From NCBI GenBank assembly GCA_019638495.1, contig JAHBTQ010000007.1, positions 114,757-178,756 of the forward strand: 64,000 bases of DNA, given 5' to 3'. Source of the DNA: Taibaiella sp. (GTDB lineage: Bacteria; Bacteroidota; Bacteroidia; Chitinophagales; Chitinophagaceae). Positions 49,481-56,223 of the stretch are shown piece after piece (positions within the stretch are counted from its first letter, which is position 1; the number at the start of each line of letters is the position of its first letter). The notes under the pieces were generated by a model, which saw only the letters and a list, made by a program, of their open reading frames with translations, was not told the origin of the DNA and did not search any database. Position numbers and translations under genes: made by a program.

Positions 49481-50059
49481 ATGAACCATAAAGTTGATTT
49501 CTTTTTTGAGAAAGGTGGTAAATGGCAGGGGGCATTAGAGCAACTCAGAGACATATGCCTTGATAGCGGACTGGATGAAGTACTAAAGTGGGGGTGCCCG
49601 TGTTATGCACAAGATGGAAAGAATGTGGTGCTCATCCATAGTTTTAAAGAATACTGTGCACTGCTCTTTTTCAAAGGAGCGCTGATGAAGGATCCCAAAA
49701 ATTTGCTTATCCAGCAGACAGAAAATGTGCAGGCAGCCAGGCAAATGCGGTTCACAAGCGCGGAGGATGTAGCAAAACACGCAAAGGCAATAGGTGCATA
49801 CATAAAGGAAGCCATAAAAGTAGAGGAGTCGGGCGCAAAAGTTGAATTGAAGAAGACAACTAAGTTTGCGATGCCTGACGAATTTGCTAAGACTATGAAA
49901 GAGATGCCGGATATTAAGGACGCCTTCGAAAAGTTGACACCCGGACGTCAGAGAGCATATTTGTTGCACTTTGCTTCAGCAAAACAGTCGAAGACGCGCG
50001 AAGCAAGAATTGAAAAGGCAATCCCTGACATTCTGGATGGGAGAGGTCTTAATGAATAA
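49481..50059 (+). CDS. YdeI/OmdA-like protein (DUF1801 plus OmdA domain)
   Basis: A 192-residue protein. The N-terminal DUF1801 domain (about 10-115) shows LKWGCPCYAQDGKNVVLIHSFKEYCALLFFKGALMKDP, and the C-terminal OmdA region (about 125-190) shows MPDEFAKTMKEMPDIKDAFEKLTPGRQRAYLLHFASAKQSKTREARIEK. YdeI-type proteins are implicated in stress tolerance, but their molecular function is unknown. It is the last clear gene of the ArsR operon. The next gene starts 9 nt later on the same strand. Confidence 0.88.
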   Translation: MNHKVDFFFEKGGKWQGALEQLRDICLDSGLDEVLKWGCPCYAQDGKNVVLIHSFKEYCALLFFKGALMKDPKNLLIQQTENVQAARQMRFTSAEDVAKHAKAIGAYIKEAIKVEESGAKVELKKTTKFAMPDEFAKTMKEMPDIKDAFEKLTPGRQRAYLLHFASAKQSKTREARIEKAIPDILDGRGLNE

Positions 50060-50068
50060 ATCAGTTTT

Positions 50069-50449
50069 ATGCGCCCACAAGTATATTTCTTATCACTGGT
50101 GTTTGCATGCCTTTCATGGAATGGTTTCTCTCAGGTAGACAAAGACCTTTCAAAGGATGAGGTGACGCTGTTCTTTTCGCTTATTACAGAGACACAGGAG
50201 TATAACCAGATGAAGCATGTCCTCGACTCTGTCAATGCACTAGGGGATCCGACAATGCCACAGGAGCTGGATAGGAAAATCCACAAACGTGCTGGGGATG
50301 AAGAGAACTATGTAGCACATGCGTATCTGGAGCGTCGTCTTGCTATAGGAATGACCGTAGATAGGTATGTGTATGAATACGATAGGCGAACACACAAAAT
50401 CAAGACGGTTGTTCGCGAGAAAACAAGATTTAGACTTGAAGAAAAATAG
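50069..50449 (+). CDS. Hypothetical exported protein (126 aa)
   Basis: A 126-residue protein with a signal peptide (MRPQVYFLSLVFACLSWNGFSQ) cut near residue 22. The mature part is charged and mostly helical (KDEVTLFFSLITETQEYNQMKHVLDSVNAL...) and ends in a basic stretch with KTRFRLEEK. No cysteine remains after the signal peptide and I recognise no domain. It is 9 nt after the YdeI-like gene and 11 nt before the DUF4256 gene, so it is probably co-transcribed with them. Confidence 0.65.
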   Translation: MRPQVYFLSLVFACLSWNGFSQVDKDLSKDEVTLFFSLITETQEYNQMKHVLDSVNALGDPTMPQELDRKIHKRAGDEENYVAHAYLERRLAIGMTVDRYVYEYDRRTHKIKTVVREKTRFRLEEK

Positions 50450-50460
50450 GCAAAGTCAAC

Positions 50461-51027
50461 ATGAAACCTACAAACGAGAAACTTTCCGCGACAGAGGTGT
50501 CAGCACTGATTGCAACACTTAAAAGCAGGTTCGAAAAGAACAATAAACGCCACAAGGGTATATCGTGGTCTGATGTAGAAGAACGATTACTTGCGAACCC
50601 GGCCAAGTTGTGGTCGCTCAGCAAAATGGAGGCTACCGGTGGCGAGCCTGATGTGGTTGCTTTTGATAAGAAAAGCGGTGAATATACTTTCTTCGACTGT
50701 TCGGCCGAAAGTCCCAAGGGCCGGAGAAGCCTTTGCTACGATGAGGCAGCGCTGGCGTCGCGAAAGGAACACAAGCCTGCAGATAGTGCAGTGCACATGG
50801 CTGAGTATATGGGTATTGAAATACTGGATGAGCAGCAGTATCGTGCATTGCAGGAGCTGGGTGAGTTTGATACGAAGACATCGAGCTGGGTGCAAACACC
50901 TGAACACATCCGGAAGTTGGGTGGTGCTGTTTTCTGTGATCGTAGATACAATACTGTTTTCGTTTATCACAATGGAGCAGAATCATATTATGCAGCAAGA
51001 GGTTTCCGTGGCAGTCTGAAGGTTTAA
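50461..51027 (+). CDS. DUF4256 family protein
   Basis: A 188-residue cytoplasmic protein. LKSRFEKNNKRHKGISWSDVEERLLANPAKLWSLSKMEATGGEPDVV and the FFDCSAESPKGRRSLCYDEAALASRK block are typical of DUF4256 proteins, found in many bacteria without a known role. Near the C-terminus LGGAVFCDRRYNTVFVYHNGAESYYAARGFRGSLKV is also family-like. It is the last gene before the BlaI promoter region (from 51048). Confidence 0.85.
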   Translation: MKPTNEKLSATEVSALIATLKSRFEKNNKRHKGISWSDVEERLLANPAKLWSLSKMEATGGEPDVVAFDKKSGEYTFFDCSAESPKGRRSLCYDEAALASRKEHKPADSAVHMAEYMGIEILDEQQYRALQELGEFDTKTSSWVQTPEHIRKLGGAVFCDRRYNTVFVYHNGAESYYAARGFRGSLKV

Positions 51028-51047
51028 CAACCTTATCAGAAAAATAT

Positions 51048-51097
51048 TTTGGCAATTACGATAATCGTCGTAGGTTTGTCTACGATAAACGTCGTAG
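51048..51097 (+). promoter_or_regulatory. Promoter and operators of the BlaI-like regulator
   Basis: TTTG (51048-51051), 19 nt, TAGGTTTG (51071-51078) is an exact promoter. Two 18-bp sites with the form YTACGA-N6-TCGTAG lie at 51056-51073 and 51080-51097. They overlap the spacer/-7 element and the leader up to the start codon, 24 bp apart. BlaI/MecI proteins bind dyads with TACA/TGTA-type ends; this one would have TACGA/TCGTA ends. Confidence 0.75.
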
Positions 51098-51484
51098 ATG
51101 GAGAACGAGAAACTGATACGGGCTACTGAAGCGGAGCTCGAAATTTTGAACATCCTTTGGGCGCATGGCCCGTCTACAGTAAGGGATGTGCACGAGCTAC
51201 TAGCTGAAAAGAAGGATGCAGGTTACACCACTACGCTGAAGCAACTTCAGGTGATGTATGAGAAGCATTTGGTGAGTCGTGAGGCATCTGGCAAATCTCA
51301 TATCTACACAGCAGCCGTTGACAAGCAAAAAACACAAGGGCAGATAGTGCAGCGACTGATAGACTCCGTATTCAACGGATCGGCTATGAGCCTTGTGCTA
51401 CAGGCATTGGGTAACCACAAGCCTACCGATGCAGAGCTGGACCAGATAAAGCGTTACCTGGAGACTAAGAAGAAGAAGAAGTAA
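51098..51484 (+). CDS. BlaI/MecI-family transcriptional repressor
   Basis: A 128-residue winged-helix protein (MENEKLIRATEAELEILNILWAHGPSTVRDVHELL...). The helix-turn-helix spans about 10-75 with YTTTLKQLQVMYEKHLVSREASGKSHIYTA, then helices for dimerisation (QIVQRLIDSVFNGSAMSLVLQALG). In known systems BlaI is cleaved after BlaR1 senses beta-lactam. Here the next gene is a BlaR1-like peptidase but no beta-lactamase or PBP2a gene is near, so the regulated targets are elsewhere or different. Confidence 0.93.
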   Translation: MENEKLIRATEAELEILNILWAHGPSTVRDVHELLAEKKDAGYTTTLKQLQVMYEKHLVSREASGKSHIYTAAVDKQKTQGQIVQRLIDSVFNGSAMSLVLQALGNHKPTDAELDQIKRYLETKKKKK

Positions 51485-51522
51485 TCCTGACAACTTTTTA
51501 TAAGCCTATAAAATCAACAGTT

Positions 51523-52995
51523 ATGAATACGCTACTTCACTCATTATCATGGGCATTGATGCAGTCTTGTGTGCAGGGGCTGTTCGTTTACGTCGCTCTT
51601 TCTGTGCTTTTGTGGACCATACCGGTAAGCAAAGCACGCATGCGCCATGGTCTTTCGCTTCTCTCACTTTGCTCACTATTGTTGGGTTTCTTTGTTAGTT
51701 GGTCGAGAGAGTTTAACTCACTCGTCGCTGTGGCGACCGCTCCGCTTATTACCATAAGTCCGCAGTCTTTTTCATGGGCTACCGGTGGTACGTCTGTTGC
51801 TTCTCTTGTTGATTTTTGCTATTCACCTTATCTCGGAGATGCGTATATAGTTGGGGTGGTACTGATGTTGTTGAGGTTACTGTTAGGTATTGGTCAGGTA
51901 GTGTCTCTTCGTAACATTGGCACAAAACAGGCTGTCGGTGTTTATGATGCGCTGTTTGTTGATTTGAAACGCAGAATGGGGATATCAAGGTCTGTTAGGT
52001 TACTGGTGTCTGCCAGGGCTCGTGTACCCATGGTGGTAGGCGTACTAAAGCCCGTAGTGCTCGTGCCCGCTGCAACTGTAATGCAATTGTCGCCCGGCCA
52101 GCTTGAGGCAATACTTTTGCACGAGCTGGCTCATGTGAAGCGTTATGACTACCTGGCAAACATTGTGCAGGCAGCAGTTGAAACAGTATTGTTTTTCAAT
52201 CCATTTGTTTGGCTTGTATCAGCTGGTGTGCGCGATGAGCGCGAACGCTGCTGTGACGATATGGTCGTAAGTATGGTAGATGAGCCATTAGACTATGCTA
52301 CTGCCCTTACCGCCCTGGCTTCAATTCGGCCTGTTTCCGGCACATTCACTGTCGCTGCTACAGGCAAGTCTGGTAGGTTGTTTGTGCGTGTGCAGCGAAT
52401 AATGGAGCATAGTGATCTGCGGCTGAGTTACAGTAAGGTAGTGGCCAGCTCTATTTTGCTGGTTGCGCTGTTGGTGTCCCTGGCCTGGATAAAGCCAACT
52501 TTCAATCACAAAGCCAGGAAAAGCACAGCAGGTGTGCCGTCACTAGTTAGCGAAGTGGCATCCCCGGAAGCCGAGAAAAGTGCAGTTGACATGAATTTGG
52601 GAACAAGTCAGACTGCCGGTGCAGATAAGGCGAAAGCCAATCAGAAAGTCTCTTCCAAAGCTAAGTCGCAAAACAATGGGAATTCAGAGGATGCTGGCAT
52701 GACTGAGGAAAATTTACTGGTAAACAGGTTATTGCAAGACCGGCTGGTAGACCAGGTAAGGGGCTTTCTTGTAGAGCGACACTTTAAAGACCTATACATC
52801 AACAGGCAGGTGCTACCAGCAGACATCAGTAGTAAGTATCTGCAGGGTTTGAAGAAAGATATTATTCGCGTTCAGGTATTTCCTATGGAAGAGCGTATGC
52901 GCATGCATCCGGATGCGGACTTTATCCAGGTGCTACTACCGTTTACTTTCGAGTCCCCATGTGTTGAAAAGCCAACGAGCAAGGAAGGCTGTTAA
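51523..52995 (+). CDS. BlaR1/MecR1-type M56 membrane metallopeptidase
   Basis: A 490-residue protein with N-terminal transmembrane helices (about 5-130), then the M56 peptidase core with the zinc motif HELAHVKRYDY (HExxH around residue 205) and RDERERCCDDMVV (around 240). There is a further helix (SSILLVALLVSLAWI, about 308-322), then a Lys/Ser-rich linker and a C-terminal domain of about 100 residues. The penicillin-sensor domain of classical BlaR1 is absent. The output is expected to be cleavage of the BlaI-like repressor encoded just upstream (38 nt gap). The signal sensed is unknown. The gene is followed by a strong hairpin at 53064. Confidence 0.9.
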   Translation: MNTLLHSLSWALMQSCVQGLFVYVALSVLLWTIPVSKARMRHGLSLLSLCSLLLGFFVSWSREFNSLVAVATAPLITISPQSFSWATGGTSVASLVDFCYSPYLGDAYIVGVVLMLLRLLLGIGQVVSLRNIGTKQAVGVYDALFVDLKRRMGISRSVRLLVSARARVPMVVGVLKPVVLVPAATVMQLSPGQLEAILLHELAHVKRYDYLANIVQAAVETVLFFNPFVWLVSAGVRDERERCCDDMVVSMVDEPLDYATALTALASIRPVSGTFTVAATGKSGRLFVRVQRIMEHSDLRLSYSKVVASSILLVALLVSLAWIKPTFNHKARKSTAGVPSLVSEVASPEAEKSAVDMNLGTSQTAGADKAKANQKVSSKAKSQNNGNSEDAGMTEENLLVNRLLQDRLVDQVRGFLVERHFKDLYINRQVLPADISSKYLQGLKKDIIRVQVFPMEERMRMHPDADFIQVLLPFTFESPCVEKPTSKEGC

Positions 52996-53063
52996 AGCCG
53001 CGGGATTGAGGGAAAGGTTACATCTTTCCCACATTTAAGACCGTACAATAAATATTCAAAAGG

Positions 53064-53096
53064 CGCTACAATCTTTTACAGTAAAGGATTGTAGCG
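53064..53096. terminator. Long hairpin terminator
   Basis: CGCTACAATC...GATTGTAGCG with further pairing inside gives a stem of about 14 bp (one G-T) around a 5-nt loop, followed by TTTG. It lies after the BlaR1-like gene. Confidence 0.65.
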
Positions 53097-53339
53097 TTTG
53101 TAACTGTGTCAGATCAGGCATGAGTAAATGCACGCATTGGATTTGTTTTAACATTAAGAAACATAACCCATAAATTTTTACGTCTATCTTTGGCACAGTA
53201 ATTGTTAAGTGTAGTAGTGCATACATTCTGTATGCCTTGGGATTTGTAGGCGAGAGAAATTGAGGGCGGAATAATTCCATTTCATTTCCATCTACGGGAT
53301 TAGTAAAAATTGGTATCACCAAAATTTGTGCGCGTGCTT
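53097..53339. other. Gap upstream of the AraC-type gene
   Basis: With the hairpin, the gene-free stretch is 344 bp (52996-53339). TATCTTTGG near 53197 matches TAnnTTTG and could be a promoter about 140 nt before the gene. Beyond that I saw no RNA gene, repeat or operator. Confidence 0.3.
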
Positions 53340-53888
53340 ATGATTGTGCGAGTAGGGAATATGTACTGTGAAAAAAGCAGGCATAATGTGGCGGAAGCAT
53401 TGAAAATTGTAGACTTGCTTCCAGTTGAGATTTACCTTGGCGGCGTGGTTTTGCCTTCTGGTATTGACGAAGCAAAACTTGAGGAACTCGATGAACTTCT
53501 ACGAAAAAGTGGAATGTCTATTCTGTCAAACCCGACAGATGTTCTTACGGATAGCATAAAGATGCATGCCTGGAACTTTGTGCATTTTCCGGAAGACCCG
53601 GTGGTGAAGTTTTCAGTCTACCTTGTGCAAAAGATGGGGTACACGTACAACTACCTTTCCAATGTCTTTTCGGATGTGGAGGGTATGTCTGTTACAGCAT
53701 TTTTGAATGCCCTGAAGGTAGAACTAGCCAGGGATATGATACTGGGAGGCCGATCGTTCAAAGAGATAGCCAGGAAACTGAACTATGCAAACCTATCACA
53801 CCTTTCCTTTTTGTTTAAGAAAGCTACCGGAGAGACCATGTCTCAATACAAGAAAGGGACAGCGGAAAGCAGACCTTTTGAGAAGTGA
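53340..53888 (+). CDS. AraC-family transcriptional regulator with HMA-like N-terminal domain
   Basis: About 182 residues from the ATG at 53340; an upstream TTG would add ten residues. Residues about 1-75 (MIVRVGNMYCEKSRHNVAEALKIVDLLPVEIYLGGVVLP...) resemble the small ferredoxin-like domain of heavy-metal-associated proteins but have only one of the two metal-binding cysteines. Residues about 90-180 hold an AraC HTH (YTYNYLSNVFSDVEGMSVTAFLNALKVELARDMILGGRSFKEIARKLNYANLSHLSFLFKKATGETMSQYK). This architecture is recurrent in Bacteroidota. Its ligand and targets are unknown. A stand-alone receiver gene follows on the same strand. Confidence 0.8.
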   Translation: MIVRVGNMYCEKSRHNVAEALKIVDLLPVEIYLGGVVLPSGIDEAKLEELDELLRKSGMSILSNPTDVLTDSIKMHAWNFVHFPEDPVVKFSVYLVQKMGYTYNYLSNVFSDVEGMSVTAFLNALKVELARDMILGGRSFKEIARKLNYANLSHLSFLFKKATGETMSQYKKGTAESRPFEK

Positions 53889-53970
53889 GTTTTTCCTTTT
53901 TTATAAATATTCGATTTGTATCAAATTCTGTTATGACTTTTACCGTTTTGTATATCATGCGGCAGTAAGC

Positions 53971-54447
53971 ATGTACATTCGTGATATGGCGATGTTATCA
54001 TCTTCCAATCGATTCGATTGTGTGAAAATATATTATATCGATGACGATATCGACGATATCGAAACCTTTGAGTTTGCCGTAAATTCTTTGAATTCCAACG
54101 CTCGCCAAAAGATAGAGTTATATGCATTTCTTGAAGGGGATGTTTTCCTGCGAAATGCCCTTTATGAAGATTCCTCCCTCCAGCTTGTTTTCCTTGATGT
54201 GAATATGCCCACAAAATCCGGTTTTGAGGTGCTAACGGAAATGAAGCAGAACCTTGCAACCCGGAAATTTCCGGTAATCATGTTTTCTACTAGCTCTAAT
54301 AAAAAATCCATCGAAACCAGTCGCCAACTTGGCGCCGACTATTACATTACCAAGCCTAATAATTTCAACGATCTCCACTTGCTCATTAGTAAGGCAATAG
54401 ATCTCCATATCACACCATCGGGCAGTTCTGATTTCCTGATTACTTAA
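53971..54447 (+). CDS. Single-domain response regulator
   Basis: About 158 residues from ATG 53971 (alternatives at 53986 and 53992). A receiver domain only: IYYIDDDIDDIETFEFA (acidic residues), phospho-acceptor in LVFLDVNMPTKSGFEVL, Thr/Ser in VIMFSTSSNKKS, and Lys in DYYITKPNNF. It has no output domain, so it probably acts by protein contact, as a CheY- or Rcp1-like relay. It is 82 bp after the AraC gene; a partner kinase is not in this window. The 231 bp to the next gene (54448-54678) hold no gene. Confidence 0.85.
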   Translation: MYIRDMAMLSSSNRFDCVKIYYIDDDIDDIETFEFAVNSLNSNARQKIELYAFLEGDVFLRNALYEDSSLQLVFLDVNMPTKSGFEVLTEMKQNLATRKFPVIMFSTSSNKKSIETSRQLGADYYITKPNNFNDLHLLISKAIDLHITPSGSSDFLIT

Positions 54448-54678
54448 GGGCAAATACTGCATTTTATGGGCTCTCGGGCTTCTCACAACTGTTTTCGGGA
54501 ATCATCATTCCTAACGTAGGGGTATTCGCACGCTTCTGCGTTTTAAGGCAAATAAACGATTACTCAACTGGTGATTTACCCGATATATATGCAATGAATG
54601 CAAAATATTTCAAGATGTTTTGTTCTTTTGCACCCGTAAACCCATCACTAATCACCATTTGTAAAACAGTTAGTTATT

Positions 54679-55239
54679 ATGTCTCGCCAGGATACACAGA
54701 GAAGCGTCCTATACAAGGAGTTTTTTCAGCGTGAATATGCGCCTGCTTGCCGATATGCACTCTCGTTACTGGGTGATGCACACGAAGCCGAGGACGCTGT
54801 TCAGGAAGTGTTTGTAAAGCTTTGGGAGCAGAAGCCTGAATTGTTAGGTACAGAGGGTATTAAATACTACCTGCTTACTTCTGTCAGAAACAAGTGTATC
54901 TCTTTGTTGCGTACACGGAAAGGGAGAACAGTGGTTTTTGCGGAGCAGGCGCCGGATGGGCCGGACGACTACATAACTGAGATCCAGCACCGCGAAAACG
55001 CTACGGCGCAGGAGCGCAAACTTGCTGATGCGCTGGGTCAGCTGCCACCTGCCTGTAAGGATGTTTTCCTAATGGTGAAGCTACATGGCCTCAGTTACAA
55101 ACAGGCTGCAGAGCAATTGGAAATATCTGTAAAGACAGTAGAGAATCAGATGGGTAAGGCACTGCGAATATTCAGGGAATATGCGCAAAAGGTATCAATG
55201 GTAGCTTATTTATTCACATTTTTAACCCCAGGACTTTAG
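54679..55239 (+). CDS. ECF RNA polymerase sigma factor (FecI-like)
   Basis: A 186-residue protein with sigma region 2 (ACRYALSLLGDAHEAEDAVQEVFVKLWEQKPEL, around 25-60) and region 4 (LADALGQLPPACKDVFLMVKLHGLSYKQAAEQLEISVKTVENQMGKALRIF, around 115-170). It belongs to the Bacteroidota sigma-70 family that precedes FecR and TonB receptors. It should direct transcription of the downstream receptor operon on a signal from FecR. It ends immediately before fecR with no spacer (TAG, then ATG). Upstream, TTCTTTTG at 54623 is a near match to the -7 element. Confidence 0.93.
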   Translation: MSRQDTQRSVLYKEFFQREYAPACRYALSLLGDAHEAEDAVQEVFVKLWEQKPELLGTEGIKYYLLTSVRNKCISLLRTRKGRTVVFAEQAPDGPDDYITEIQHRENATAQERKLADALGQLPPACKDVFLMVKLHGLSYKQAAEQLEISVKTVENQMGKALRIFREYAQKVSMVAYLFTFLTPGL

Positions 55240-56220
55240 ATGAAACAGGTGAGTGAGCAAATGGATGAACTGATGGCTAAAAAGCTGTGTGGTGAGGCAT
55301 CCAAAGAAGAAGAAATGGTATTGCAGGAATGGATGGATAGAGACCCGGCAAATGCCGAACAGTACACCGCAATGACGCGTAACTGGCAGACTGTGGATGC
55401 ATTGCTGGCCGAAAACAGCTTCGACACAGAGGCTGCCTGGAGCAAGGTGGCCGCGCAGACAATAGAAAAAGATGCTGCAAAACAGGCGAGGATAATTCCG
55501 CTATTACAGCGCGTGGCGTCAGTGGCAGCGATTTTACTTGTCGCCGTGGTTGTGTATTGGATGGTGGCGGGAGAACTCAGGGTGGAGATGCTGGCTGATA
55601 GCGGCAACAAGGAACTCGCATTGCCTGATGGTACACAAGTAACCCTCCATGCGGGGAGCCGGCTCAGCTATAACAAAACACTTGCCGGTAAGGAACGTCG
55701 TGTGACGCTGGAAGGAGAGGCTTACTTTAAGGTGCATAGAGATGAGCAGCATCCGTTTGTGATCGAAGCACAGGCAGGAGAGGTGCAGGTTTTAGGTACA
55801 GCCTTCGATCTGAAGTGCAGCGAAGTAGCAGCTATTGTTACTGTAGTGGAAGGTAAGGTTCGTTTTTCCTCTGCAAGTGACAGGAATAATTTTGTGATAC
55901 TGACAAAGAACCAGAAGGCGCGACTGGCAAACAATGAAATAAGGCGTAGCCTGGTGGAAGACGAAAATTTTCTGTACTGGAAGACGGGGGTGCTCGTATT
56001 TGACAACCGGAACATGGTGCAGATAGCAGAACAACTTTCAGAGATATTTGATAAGAAGATAGTGCTGGGCGAAGATATTTCAGAGGCTCAGAAGAGGCAG
56101 GTGATCAATACCAGCTTCAAGGGGAGTAGCCTGGAGCAGATACTTTCGGAAATTTGCATCGTTTCTGGCTTCAGGTGGATCAAACAGGCTGACGGCCTCT
56201 ACAAAATAACAGGAAGATAG
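55240..56220 (+). CDS. FecR-family anti-sigma/sigma-activating membrane protein
   Basis: A 326-residue protein. The N-terminal cytoplasmic part (about 1-85) contains the short conserved helices of the anti-sigma region (EEEMVLQEWMDRDPANAEQY). One transmembrane helix (VASVAAILLVAVVVYWMVA, about 88-108) follows, then the periplasmic FecR domain with LPDGTQVTLHAGSRLSYN and EGEAYFKVHRDEQHPFVIEAQAGEVQVLGTAFDLK, then a C-terminal DUF4974/STN-like region (NMVQIAEQLSEIFDKKIVL...). It transmits a signal from a TonB receptor to the ECF sigma factor upstream. The first receptor downstream has the matching STN domain. Confidence 0.93.
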   Translation: MKQVSEQMDELMAKKLCGEASKEEEMVLQEWMDRDPANAEQYTAMTRNWQTVDALLAENSFDTEAAWSKVAAQTIEKDAAKQARIIPLLQRVASVAAILLVAVVVYWMVAGELRVEMLADSGNKELALPDGTQVTLHAGSRLSYNKTLAGKERRVTLEGEAYFKVHRDEQHPFVIEAQAGEVQVLGTAFDLKCSEVAAIVTVVEGKVRFSSASDRNNFVILTKNQKARLANNEIRRSLVEDENFLYWKTGVLVFDNRNMVQIAEQLSEIFDKKIVLGEDISEAQKRQVINTSFKGSSLEQILSEICIVSGFRWIKQADGLYKITGR

Positions 56221-56223
56221 CCG

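Noticed and set aside
53785..53970. Long N-terminal extension of the single receiver protein
   Set aside because: The extra 62 codons overlap the AraC gene in another frame and show no receiver sequence; the fold starts after the ATG at 53971.
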